Part shown: one piece after another, positions 38,974 through 49,752 of the stretch
Position numbering within the stretch: the stretch's first letter is position 1
Layout: each line of letters starts with the position of its first letter
Assembly (NCBI GenBank): GCA_905331475.1
Contig: CAJNYU010000165.1
Span: forward strand, 27,618-91,617
DNA length: 64,000 nucleotides
From: Rotaria socialis
Lineage: Eukaryota > Rotifera > Eurotatoria > Philodinida > Philodinidae
Reading direction: 5' to 3'
Translations under genes and position numbers: made by a program
The notes under the pieces: generated by a model
What the model was told of the DNA's origin: nothing
The model's database searches: none
What the model saw: the letters and a program-made list of their open reading frames with translations, nothing else

Positions 38974-41430
38974 ATGAGTACACCTACTAATAATAAACGT
39001 GTTAATCACTTAGTTGTCGATTCAAGTGCATTTATTAGACAAGCACCATTACATGTACGTTCCATGGTTTCTTTAAAAATTTCTTACTGAAGTTTTATTA
39101 CGATGAGAACGCTAAAAATTTGAGCGATGTCCATAGACTTGGGAATAGAAATTCCTTGTCAGTTTGTCTACAATTTCTTGGATGCTAAAATCAATAGAAG
39201 ACATTATTCATAATATATTTTACTCTTATTCTTTCTTTTCTAATATCAAGAAACTTGTGAACATGAATAAATGGGTAATGATTTTTATGCACGAGAGAAG
39301 AACAAGAGAATTTATCATCGATTCCCTTTCCTCCACATGAGTTATTGCTTCAATACTAACCGTTCCTCAACGTACCACGAATATCTGTTTCTCAGTCTTT
39401 TTTGACTCGGCTAGGTAGTGAATAACAAACACGAATTACTTTAGAGATTTATTGGAATTTTCTTGTGAGCAAAATAGAAAGCCGAAAATGTTTTCAATGA
39501 TTTCTCTGCTATTTTAGTGAATTCGATTGTAGTCAAATGATTGACAAACAGAAAAAAATTGTTTGTTTTATAGTAAATTTTACTTTCTATTGCTATTTAA
39601 TGATTTTCAGTTTAGACTATCATCCGAAAATTTAGCTAAATGACAAACCATTCTAAATACTACTTCCATGAAACAATTAGTTCTATATCGGATGATCCTA
39701 GGTTATTATAAGATTCATTTTTGAATAGAAAAGACCTTCCCCGGCAAATAAAAATATCTGTAACAAAAGAAACTTTTGCCACACACATATCCATCTATAA
39801 AGGAAGAAAATTGGAGAGCGCTATTACTTAATAAATTATATTTAGAATTTAACTGATGTTGTCTATACCGTTGAAGATGTTGTCAAAGAAATACGTGATT
39901 TGAAAACACGCGAATCTCTCAATGTAGTTCCGTATACATTGAAGTTTAAAGAACCAAGTACTGATGCAATTCGTTGCGGTAATATTCTTCGTTTATTTTA
40001 TTGACATTTTTTGAAGCATAATTATTTTTCTTTCTATACATTCTAGTAACAAATTATGCAAAGAAAACAGGTGATTATACATTTTTATCAGCAGTAGATC
40101 TGCGTTTATTAGCATTGACTTATCAACTTTATCAAGAAAATGTTGGTACAGAAAATTTAAATTTAGAGCCAAAAATAAATGTAAGATTACCGTAGAAAAA
40201 TTTAATCAATATTTGAAGTTCTTACTTCAATATAGGCTAGTGTACTCAGTTCAACTGTTACAGTCGGTAATACTGGTGTCAAATTAGCTGGCTTTATTTT
40301 CCCAAAGAATGAAGTAAACGACTCAATCAGCTATAGTATGGGTTTTTATTTACTTATTTTTGTTTACAGGAAAAACATGATGATCAGAAATCGGAAAAAT
40401 CATCAACAAATGAAAATCAAGCTGCAAAAGAAGACGAAATCGGTGAAAACAATGATGAGAACGAACAACAAGAACAAAAAGAAAATGATGATGATGATGA
40501 TGATGATGGTGGTTATAATGATCACGAAGAAGAAGATGTTCAATCATTTGTTACTGCAGTTGATAATGAAAATGATATTACAGAATCAATAAATGATCTT
40601 CATCTTGGTCATGATGATGATGGTAAGAACATTAATATTGAGAGTTTTATTCGAACTATAATTGCTATGTTGTTTATTGAGGTTGGATAACTCCATCGAA
40701 TGTTCAAGCCGTTAAAGCGAAAGCTTTCAATCATGGAGCATCAGACAATAGTGAAACAATAAGTGAAACTCTCCCTGTTGCTTGTATTACTACTGATTTC
40801 TCGATGCAGGTATTAGTTTTAGTTTTTATCTCTTATTGAACATTCTAATTATTTACAAATTTTCTTTTCATTCAAGAATGTTCTCATTCAAATGGGTATT
40901 CCAGTTCTTTCTGTTGATGGTCTTCTCATTAGAACAGCTCGCAGTTATGTCTTGAAGTGTCGTATTTGTCCAGGGTAAGAACTTTAGTCATGTAAAAAAT
41001 AAATTCTTTTTTTTTAAATAATATATTTCTATAGTGTTACTCTTCAAATGACTAAAAAATTCTGTCCCGAATGTGGTAATCCATCTTTACAACGTGCCAG
41101 TGTTAGTGTCGATGTATCCGGACAAAGACATTATCACTTAACAGGCCGTTTTCGACCAAAACCTCGTGTATGTAGCTATATCTGGAAAAAGCATGTTATT
41201 ATTTTTTCCCCCTATTCCAGGAATCATTGCCTTTACCTCGTGGTGGTAAACATTCAAACAATCCGATACGTGTTGAAGGTCAACCACGACCACAAAATAA
41301 ACCAACTAGAAAATCATTGATGAAACGAAATGTGCTCGACGAGGATTATCTTGCTGGTTCATCGCCATTTGCTGTTCACGATATTTATAGTCGTGCAGCA
41401 ACACTCGGTATCAAACCAATAAGACGGTGA
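38974..41430 (+). CDS. NOB1: RNA-binding protein NOB1 (18S rRNA 3'-end endonuclease)
   Basis: Nine exons: 38974-39054, 39846-39978, 40047-40180, 40236-40313, 40370-40622, 40682-40809, 40877-40974, 41035-41167, 41221-41430; 415 residues. An N-terminal PIN domain carries the acidic start (VVDSSAFIR), YTVEDVVKEIRD and TGDYTFLSAVDLRLLALTYQ. An acidic low-complexity linker includes seven Asp codons in a row. Then come GWITPSN, TTDFSMQNVLIQMG and a zinc ribbon (CRIC and CPEC). The C-terminus has GGKHSNNP and the conserved LAGSSPF. NOB1 cleaves 20S pre-rRNA at site D to finish 18S rRNA in the cytoplasm and binds the pre-40S particle. The ATG sits immediately after TTTTTCTAG, so the mRNA probably begins with a spliced leader or non-coding exon. 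Intron 1 is 791 bp; the others are 53-68 bp. Confidence 0.96.
40486..40506 (+). repeat. (GAT)7 coding microsatellite in NOB1
   Basis: Seven GAT codons encode a poly-Asp tract in the acidic linker between the PIN domain and the zinc ribbon. NOB1 orthologues usually have an acidic stretch at this place. Confidence 0.9.
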
Positions 41431-41506
41431 TTTACAACAAGAATTTTCTTTCTTTTTTGTTTGTCACCTTGTTTGCACGTTTGCATGACTAGCGAAAGAA
41501 AAAGAA

Positions 41507-41512
41507 AATAAA
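41507..41512 (+). terminator. Poly(A) signal AATAAA after NOB1
   Basis: Canonical hexamer 77 bp after the NOB1 stop, consistent with an independent 3' end before the next gene. Confidence 0.5.
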
Positions 41513-41718
41513 TTTGTTAATGATGAACCACGCTTTTATCTATTTTATATGGTAAACAACAGAAGGAATGAGAAAGAAAGAGAGAAAGAAAGAAAGAATG
41601 TAAGGGACAAACATCTGTATGTAGCTATATAATCTTCTTTTTCTTCCATGTATTATCGATAAAAACCAGTTCGCTGATGCATCTATATCACAATTGTGTG
41701 AGCAAGGTCAAGTGAACA

Positions 41719-42335
41719 AGTAAGTTTCTATGATTCATTTATCGTTTATTTATTTATGATTGATAGTGTCCGTGTCCGATTTTGATCAGTCCGAGATATT
41801 GGATATAAGTCCAACGCTATTGACACGTGATTTCATCGGTCTATGTATTGGTATTCTTTCTGTTGTGCTTGTCATTCTTGTCGTAGTTATATGCAAATGG
41901 TCTCGTTGTCTATGTTTAAAACATAATTATGATAGTGATGATCAACATGAAGTACTTTCATCTATTCTACAACAAACGGCATCAACATCCGACTCACAGT
42001 CAAGACGTCATTGTCAGAATAATCGTTATTCTCGTCATTCATTACCGTCACCACCGCCGCCATCACGATCGTTACATAACCAATGGTCAGCATCATCATC
42101 ATTATATTATAGCCGTCCTGGTAGTGTGTATCGACAAATAAGTAATGGTAGATATGACTTTATTCCGCCGATGGAAATAGGTAATAATCAGTATCGTATA
42201 AATGATGTGAAAGTACCTCGTATTACAATAACAACACTGCCTATACAACCTTCACAACAACTAGTTCCACGTCTTTCAATCAGTCCACAAGGATCCGGTT
42301 CATCAATTACACGCGGTTCAGATTCATTTAAATAA
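41719..42335 (+). CDS. Uncharacterised single-pass membrane protein; start codon split by an intron
   Basis: The upstream exon ends GTGAACA|A at 41719 and the next begins TGTCCGTG at 41767. Splicing joins A to TG, making the ATG, followed by 188 further codons (189 residues). The frame upstream of the junction has a TGA two codons before, so no earlier start exists in that frame. Residues 1-22 are short and acidic. Residues 23-42 are a strongly hydrophobic segment (FIGLCIGILSVVLVILVVVI). A Lys/Cys juxtamembrane motif follows (CKWSRCLCLKH), which could be palmitoylated. The rest is a Ser/Pro/Gln-rich tail (LPSPPPPSRS, ending GSDSFK). With no signal peptide it would be type III. No family was recognised; additional 5' exons cannot be excluded. 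Confidence 0.7.
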
Positions 42336-43488
42336 TAACTTTTCAACGTTTCTTATTTTTTTCGCTTTTTTGTATTTTTTCCTATCCTTTTTCTTCGAAT
42401 AGAAAAAGGTTTCATATCAAGAAAAATGTCTTATTTTTACCATAATAAGAGCAGACAACAGATACAGTTTCTATTTCATTCGTTTGTTCTTTTGGCTTGT
42501 ATTAAACTAGTAGTTTAATGTTTAATCTTTCTCTCTCAACTATTAGTAGTATATTCATTTATAATTTGATCAAAATATACTTGAATGAATGCATTCGCGT
42601 TGACTAACTCATTAAAACGATTTATACTACATGTTTTCGGCGTCTAATTCATGATACTATCTAGTCATTAGCAATAGTATCTAATAAATTGTACAAGTTT
42701 TCATGGAATAGCATTTGCAAATCAATTTAATAATATTGTCATAATTTCAAAAATGTAAGATAAAATTTACTTGATTGTGAATTTACTGAACATTTTCAGA
42801 CGTATACGTATACATGTAACTTTTGATGGTCAACACTGTTTAACATTTTCAATTGCACATCTAATTTGAATGAAATTTCATTTAACTCGATGATATGATT
42901 CATATTTTCAGTGCTGACCCGACTGGTAGATTGTCACAACACTCTAACATTTATGAAAATTGCGTTTTGTCTAGCTCAACATAAATCTCATTTACAAGTT
43001 TTCTTGTTTGGTTTTAAGATTGTATCTTGAATTGTACATACTTTATAATTTTTCAAACAGAAATGAAAAGAGGAGCAAAGAAGATAAATGATCGTTTTCT
43101 CGGTGGCAAACACGCTTCCTGCTTGAACAAAACTTCATTAGTGTATAAACTACACTATTGAACTACCAATGATAGAGGACGCTTCTTACCGTTTCATTTT
43201 TATCTTATCAGAGAGTTCTATAACTTAAAATTAAGAAATATTTCTACTTCAACGTTATATTTTATGTCTAAAAGAATACAAATATCAATATTTCAATTAA
43301 TGGATATGGATATATATATAATTAATTCATTCACAATTTTTTTCATGTACATGATGACTGGTTATTTTATAGAACCATTCAAACAGATTCAAAAGGTGAC
43401 TCTTTGTTGGTATCATTTTATAACCACATCTACAATAGACTTTGAAACTTTTGTGAAATTATTACAACAAGAAAAAAATTCCACCTAA
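42336..43488. other. Intergenic upstream of SAC3/GANP
   Basis: AT-rich. A 74-codon hydrophobic frame ends in TAA at 43486-43488, directly abutting the SAC3 ATG. It has no motif, so I treat it as leader. A weak acceptor-like site, TACAATAG, ends at 43438. Confidence 0.45.
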
Positions 43489-46400
43489 ATGAATGAACAA
43501 TTAGCTACGCTTATAACTCAACTTAGAGAACGTCGAGCACTTCCATATCACGAAAAACTCAAATCATTGGACATTCGTGATGAAATTTGGCGAAAATGTA
43601 AGATTTTCTAATTCTATAGTATTATTTTGAAAACATGCTTTTTGTGTTACAGATGTTGAAATTAATAAAGGTTCATTGCTTGATGCAAACGCAGCTCAAC
43701 GTACTGGCTTATGTCAAGACATGTGTTGTGAACGAGAACGAATTACACGTGAATATCAGCGTGTATACAAATCATATGAACTTGACCCAGATACTCGATC
43801 TGTATGTAGAGTTTTTTTAAAGGCGAACTATTATCTATCTATCCATTATAATCGTCATATCTTTTTTTTACTCAGCTCAATCATTCAATTATGATCACTG
43901 GGTATTCACGAGCATCGGCTGATCAGGTTTGTTAATATAATTTTTTTTTGTTTTAATTTGTTTTGGAAAAATATTATTTTTAGGCTATGCCAACACCCTA
44001 TGATCTTCGATCAGGTCCAGCTTTGTTGCGTACAATGAATTATTTAATAACAAATATAATGGACAAATTTGATCAAGAACGTGAACAAGGTGATTGGTAT
44101 AATTTTCTATGGGATCGTTTACGAGCCATTCGAAAAGTAAATAAAACTAAGTGAGAAAATTTGTCTATGATGAAATTTAACTTGATTATCTTAGGAATTA
44201 ACACAACAACATTTACGTGATGAAGTAGCTATTGAAATTCTTGAGCAATGTGCTCGTTTTCATATATTTTGCTCAGCATTCTTATCGGAACATTCACTTG
44301 ATTTATTCGATCCTAAACTGAATGATAAAATGTTAGTTGATTGTCTTAATCAATTACGTGACTGTTATTTGTCACATAAAAAACAAAACAATATGCAATC
44401 ATTAAGGAATGTAGCTGAATTTTCATCGTATATGTTATTAATAAATTTAAAAGGAGACAATGAAACATTATTGTAAGCATTTCTGTTTGTCTTTCTTCTT
44501 TTTTTGTCAAATTAGAAAACTTTTTTCTTCTATTTAGGCGCATTCGCCATTTAATACAAGATATAACTGATCAATCACAAATCAATATTGCAATAAATAT
44601 TTCTCGATCATTATTAATAAATAATATAACTAAGTTCTTTTCTCTGATTGAAAATGATGCTACTTTATTACAATCATGTTTACTTCATCGATATTTTAAT
44701 GTCATACGTATAAAACGCCTTAGTTGTCTTATAACATCAGCACGTAGTAATGATGAATTTCGTTTATCGGATCTAACAGATATTCTTGGAATGGACAATG
44801 ATGATGAAACAAAAGATTATCTTGAACAACTTGGCTATTCAATATCAAACACAAATCCTCCATGTTTCATTTTACCATCAACAGAATACGATATTCAACA
44901 ACAACCAATCAACAAATTATCTCAGAAATTAACTAAATCAAAATATACAGGCAATTTAAAAGATGTAAGTTTCGATAACAAAATATTTTCATCGAAAAAT
45001 GCTTTAACTCATAAAGATTATAACTGGGCAACCAAATATTCCAATTCTTCTCGCTGATACAAATGTTGAAAATAGTTTCGATGCTCAAGGATTTTATATT
45101 GGAAAATTACCTATTGATTCAGATAAATTAGGTAAAGAATGATTTTAAAAAAAATTTATTTTTCGAAATTTATAATTCTAGCAACAATGTTTCCTCGAAG
45201 ACCAGCTCCACAACCACCATCAGAACAACCACCACCAAAACTTCAACAGCCACCGCTTACTAAACGTCCACCTTCTGACAGTGCTCTTCGATCACATGCA
45301 GCAACAACAACAGCAAATACATTTGTATTATACAATAATATGTTGATAAAGTAAATCACTTATATTCTAGATACTTAAGACTGCAAAACTACCAGTACCA
45401 AGTATTCTTGTTACGACTTCAACTACACTAACAACGCCATCATCACCATTTCGTTTTGACGGCTTTCATAAGGATGTAGCACCAGTTCCAGTTCCATCAA
45501 GAATGTAACATAATGAAATTCTTTGGTTGGTTTTAATCTATCGAGAAGTTCCTTTTTTAAGTGCTCCGAATCCTGTTGTTCAACCATTGATGCCAACGGG
45601 ATTATTCAATACAATATCTCAATTTTCAACCTTACCTAAATCAATCTTTGCAGATGGATATGAACCGATAAGAGTTAGACATCCTTTATCACCACCTCCA
45701 CCTCCTGTTGAAATAATCCAACCACCTGTTACAATTCCAAAACCAACACCTCAAATTCCTAAACCAATGACACAACCACCAGAACCGTCTCCTCGTACTC
45801 GTCGATTATCAATGAATTCTATGGATGCAATGATTGAAGAAATATATAAACAAATGATTGATCCTTTAATTCGAGAAACTACTTGTGATATTGTTACGTA
45901 AGGCAAACAAAAAAAAACTTTGATTTCTCACTATTAGAAAGCAATGAAACGTATTCGCATTTGTTTTGACGTAGATATTAAGCTAATAACTAGCATATAG
46001 TTACGAAATATCAAAGAGAAATAAACTGCTAGATTATATCCTTAGTTTTGTATAAAAAAGAGATTTCCTATATTAAAAATAGTATTTAACGAATTTTATT
46101 TCTCAGTTCATTAAATTTTCCATTCGATTCTTGTTTCGATCTTGTAGTACAGTTATTGTAAAAGCATATCGAATACATCGATTACATAAAGCAACAGAAT
46201 CAAGATCCTTATTTCAAAATGAACTAACTAATCTCGCTGAAACCTGTTTCTTTCTAAGATTTCAAGAGGAATTCAAAAACCAACGCGTTTGAGAGAGAAA
46301 GAGATTGTGATGTTATTTTAAAATGAACTTAGTTTTGTGAAATTTCCATAATGATAAGCTAACGACCCAAATCACTTGCATGATAGTCAAAACACAATAT

Positions 46401-47502
46401 AAATCAATCCACATGATGGACTTAACTTTAATCTTGGGTGTTGAGCTCAAAGATTTTTATTATTATTCGAAATTTGTGTTAAATCGTTCATCTTGTTGCA
46501 AGACAATAAGAATACATCAAATATTTTTAAAATAAATTGAGAAAAAAATTTGATTCAGTAATCTATTTATTATCTGAGTTAAAATTAGATCAGTTCGATT
46601 TCAATAGGTTGACAACATACTACATTTGATTACATAGAATAGTTTTTTATTAATACATATTTTATTAATTTGGATTGTATTCTTTCTTTTGTAGTGAACT
46701 AATATCTGAATGGAATTGTCGAGGAAGTCAAACAATCACAATCTTTAATGAACTTCTATCTGATGAAATATTGTCTGTAGTCGATGAATATTACAAGCAT
46801 GTTGAATTTCAGCAAAAAATGTTAAATGATACTTTAAATGAACAATATGAACGAAAACAAAAAAAATATTTAACAAAAAAATATTTTTCCATATGGTTGG
46901 AAAATTCAATCAAAGCAAATGAAGAACGTTTAATACTAGATGAATTACAAAGAAAATATCATTTTTTAAATAATGAACAATTACTTGAATTTTTAACTGG
47001 CATACAAATAATGGCTGAGCATGATTTGTCAATTGAACAAACAAGTGATATATTGAAATATCGACGATATTTAAAGCGAAGTCATTTAAAAAGACTTGAT
47101 GTTCTATCAAAATCGTTTTTTGAAGAATTTTTACAAGAAGAATTCCATTCCATTGTTATTGAATCAAATAAAGAATTTGGATTACGTAAACAGTTGTTAG
47201 AAAATGCTCTTCATACACAATCGATACAAAAGCGTGAACATTATTTGGAATTAAAATATTTTTCACTTTGGATTTTAAATTATCGACAAACAAGAAAACT
47301 TCGTAAACAACAATTGTTGTTAAATAATAATAATAATAATCATAATCATAATAATAAGCGTACAAATCAATTTGTTCAATTACGCAATAGTAAAAAATTA
47401 AAAGAAAATAATCAACAATATAATGTGCTGAAAAATTCGTTGGATCAATTAACAACTGATCTTAATCAAATCGAATTATTTATAAATAAACTTAATTCAT
47501 AA
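43489..47502 (+). CDS. MCM3AP: SAC3/GANP-domain mRNA export protein (MCM3AP-like)
   Basis: Exons: 43489-43597, 43653-43801, 43876-43926, 43984-44136, 44195-44472, 44538-44964, 45017-45131, 45182-45324, 45371-45504, 45562-45897, 46695-47502; 900 residues. The SAC3/GANP domain is clear: RTGLCQDMCCERERITRE, YSRASADQ, PYDLRSGPALLRTMNYL, DWYNFLWDRLRAIRKELTQQ, IEILEQCARFHIFCSAFL, LLHRYFNVIRIKRL. A proline-rich stretch (VRHPLSPPPPPVEI) and a Gln/Lys-rich helical C-terminus follow. SAC3/GANP scaffolds TREX-2 (with PCID2/Thp1, DSS1, ENY2, centrins) at nuclear pores for mRNA export. It lacks the N-terminal FG/RRM region and the C-terminal MCM3-acetyltransferase region of vertebrate GANP (about 1980 residues). 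The last intron (797 bp) may hold an alternative terminal exon. Confidence 0.9.
46148..46292 (+). other. Possible alternative terminal exon of SAC3/GANP
   Basis: Inside the intron 45898-46694, CTTGTAG at 46141-46147 is followed by 48 coding-compatible codons in the phase left by the upstream donor (AC|T). They read on to a TGA at 46290. The peptide (KAYRIHRLHKATESRSLFQN, then ETCFFLRFQEEFKNQR) is basic and helical, like the main C-terminal exon. It has no donor in a phase that would rejoin exon 46695. It is either an alternative 3' end or a chance frame. Confidence 0.35.
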
Positions 47503-47626
47503 ATACATTTGTTTTGTCTTTATGTAATGTAAATGATTAGTATTTTTTTTTTGTATAACAAGAAAATTTTTTCGAAGTAAAACAAAAATCTAATGATGTG
47601 CCATTTATGTTATTGTTTGTAGAATA

Positions 47627-48981
47627 ATGTATTTGGCAATTGTTTTTCAATTTCTTCTTTATTTCGGTATTATTGCATTAGCTGCATATTGGTTATTTTC
47701 TTTGCGTGATAATATTGAAAAATATTTTCAAAATAAGGTTGTTTGGATTACTGGTAAGTAATAATAAATTTTTGTTGTTTTAGGCTTTTTTTAGTTTAAC
47801 ATTGTTATAGTATTTGTAAATGTAAACTCTAATGAAAGAGATCTATTTCGAAAGAGTTTTATTTTCTCTGTATTTTTAATTAAGAATATTTTTTGTTACC
47901 GTCATTTACACAAAAAAAGAAATTATGTTCATTCTAAATAAGGCTTACATCGAACTCGTACGTTTCGGTTCGGTCTTGAGTACGAATATCGTCAGTCAAC
48001 CAAGAGGAGTAATAGTGAACCAAAAGAGGGAATTTCGTTCTTGATAATACTATATCTAGATGTGTAGGAGAATGATTGATATAGAAGCCTAAGACTTACA
48101 GGTATACTATGTAGATTAAGACAGCTACGTGTTGTTAACTGAATCTAGCATAAGCTCTGAGGTTTGGTCTTCTCGAATTTAAATTCAAATCCACAAAAAA
48201 TGATAGCTTCCGTATGGTAAATATATTTAGAAACGTTCAAACTTGACTTATGTCGTAGACTGCTTTCATGATTACTCGTATATTTCAAGAAACATGTGTA
48301 AAAATATTTGAAACAGATTAAATAATCTTTACATACGTCTCTTTGAAAGAACAATTTTAGATTGATAGGGGCGTTTTAAATATTTGTGTGCTCTACGATT
48401 TGGCAATAGTTTGAATGATTTAAATAAAACCTATTAATCTCAAAACAAAAGTTAGTAGCTAGGATCTTTTTTTTGTAAATAGAGACAAGAAGATTTTAAA
48501 GTCAATAGTGAAATAATACAATTAAAAGTTTTATCAGATCGAAGGATTAAAATCTTATTTTGATAAATTTCTGTTTTTTTTAAGTTTGCATTGATAATAA
48601 TCCTAGCTGATCGTTTCCTCGTATTTTAGGTGCCTCATCAGGTATTGGTCGTGAACTAGCCAAACAATTGGCTCGTATTTCACCATCTACATGTCTTATT
48701 CTATCAGCAAGACGAGAAGAAGAATTGCATAAACTTGCCAATGAACTTCAACTGGATTCTGATCATTGTTTGGTTTTGCCACTTGATCTTGAATTACAAC
48801 AAGATTGTTTTAAGTCAAAATTTGATCTTGTTATTGAACGGTTTGGTCACATTGATGTCTTGATTAATAATGCAGGCATATCACAAAGAAGTCTTATTCG
48901 AGATACGGTATACAATGTTGATTCACGACTGATGAATATTAATTTTTTGGGTACAATTACTTTAAGTAAAACTGTTCTACA

Positions 48982-49013
<32 letters not shown>

Positions 49014-49667
49014 CGTGAAAGTGTGCAATTTCAGTTTTCTTTTTATCCATCGACTTATTCGAATTAGTATACACACGATTGCAAAAGGAGCATAATATTT
49101 TAATAGCATTCGTTTGTTAACGTTGCAGCAAACGTGACTATCAGTCTAGTTAATAGATAACAATTCTTACTTATAGGTTAGTCACTCTCAGTGTTCTCAG
49201 CAAAACTACAAGTATATATATATATATATTGAATGTATATTTTGTTTTAGCATTTCATCGAACTCCAAAAGGGACATTTTGTTGTTGTAACATCAGCAGC
49301 AGGTTATATTGGTACAGCATTACGTTCATCATACGCAGCTTCTAAACATGCCTTACATGGCTTTTTCAATTCTCTTCGATTGGAACATGCTTGTGATAAT
49401 ATTGATGTTACAATTGTGTGCCCAGGTTATGTTCGAACAGAAATATCTCAAAATGCTTTTGAAGGCTCGGGTTTATTACATGGAAAAATGGATCCAAAAA
49501 CTGATCAAGGAACTGATCCATCAAAATGTGCATATGATATACTTCGAGGTGTTGCCAATAGAGAACATGAAATCTATGTTGGATATCTTGGATCAGTTGT
49601 TATTTATCTTCAACGATTTGTTCCTCGATTATTTTATCGCATTCTTTTACGTTCTAAAACAGATTGA
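47627..49667 (+). CDS. Membrane-anchored short-chain dehydrogenase/reductase (DHRS7B-like)
   Basis: Exons 47627-47753, 48630-48982, 49251-49667; 298 residues. Residues 1-27 form a hydrophobic anchor (LAIVFQFLLYFGIIALAAYW). The Rossmann glycine motif TGASSGIG is at 42-49, split by intron 1 after the first base of its Gly codon. NNAG follows. The catalytic triad is Ser175 (VVTSAAG), Tyr188 and Lys192 (SSYAASK). VCPGYVRTE completes classical SDR features. The family are NAD(P)H-dependent oxidoreductases. The DHRS7/7B group are ER or peroxisomal membrane enzymes acting on retinoids, steroids or in ether-lipid synthesis, and the substrate here is unknown. The gene starts 124 bp after SAC3 and ends 85 bp before PRC1, with an acceptor-like TTGTTTGTAG 4 bp before the ATG and no AATAAA on either side. 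This suggests co-transcription. Confidence 0.93.
48985..49012. repeat. (TA)n microsatellite beside an SDR exon
   Basis: A TA dinucleotide run right after the donor site of the second SDR exon; a shorter run (about 49213-49230) lies before the third exon. Confidence 0.9.
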
Positions 49668-49752
49668 AATTTTAAAAAAAAGAATTAATCAATATAATTG
49701 TGATTTTTTTGTATCGTTAATTAATCTTGAACCCTTCCTTTTTGTAGATAGA

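Noticed and set aside
43264-43488. Hydrophobic 74-codon frame abutting the SAC3 ATG
   Set aside because: It ends in TAA immediately before the SAC3 start and has no motif; it is treated as leader sequence, not a gene or uORF product.
47156-47455. Minus-strand Tyr/Asp-rich frame
   Set aside because: It is the antisense of the Asn-rich and Gln/Lys-rich end of SAC3/GANP.
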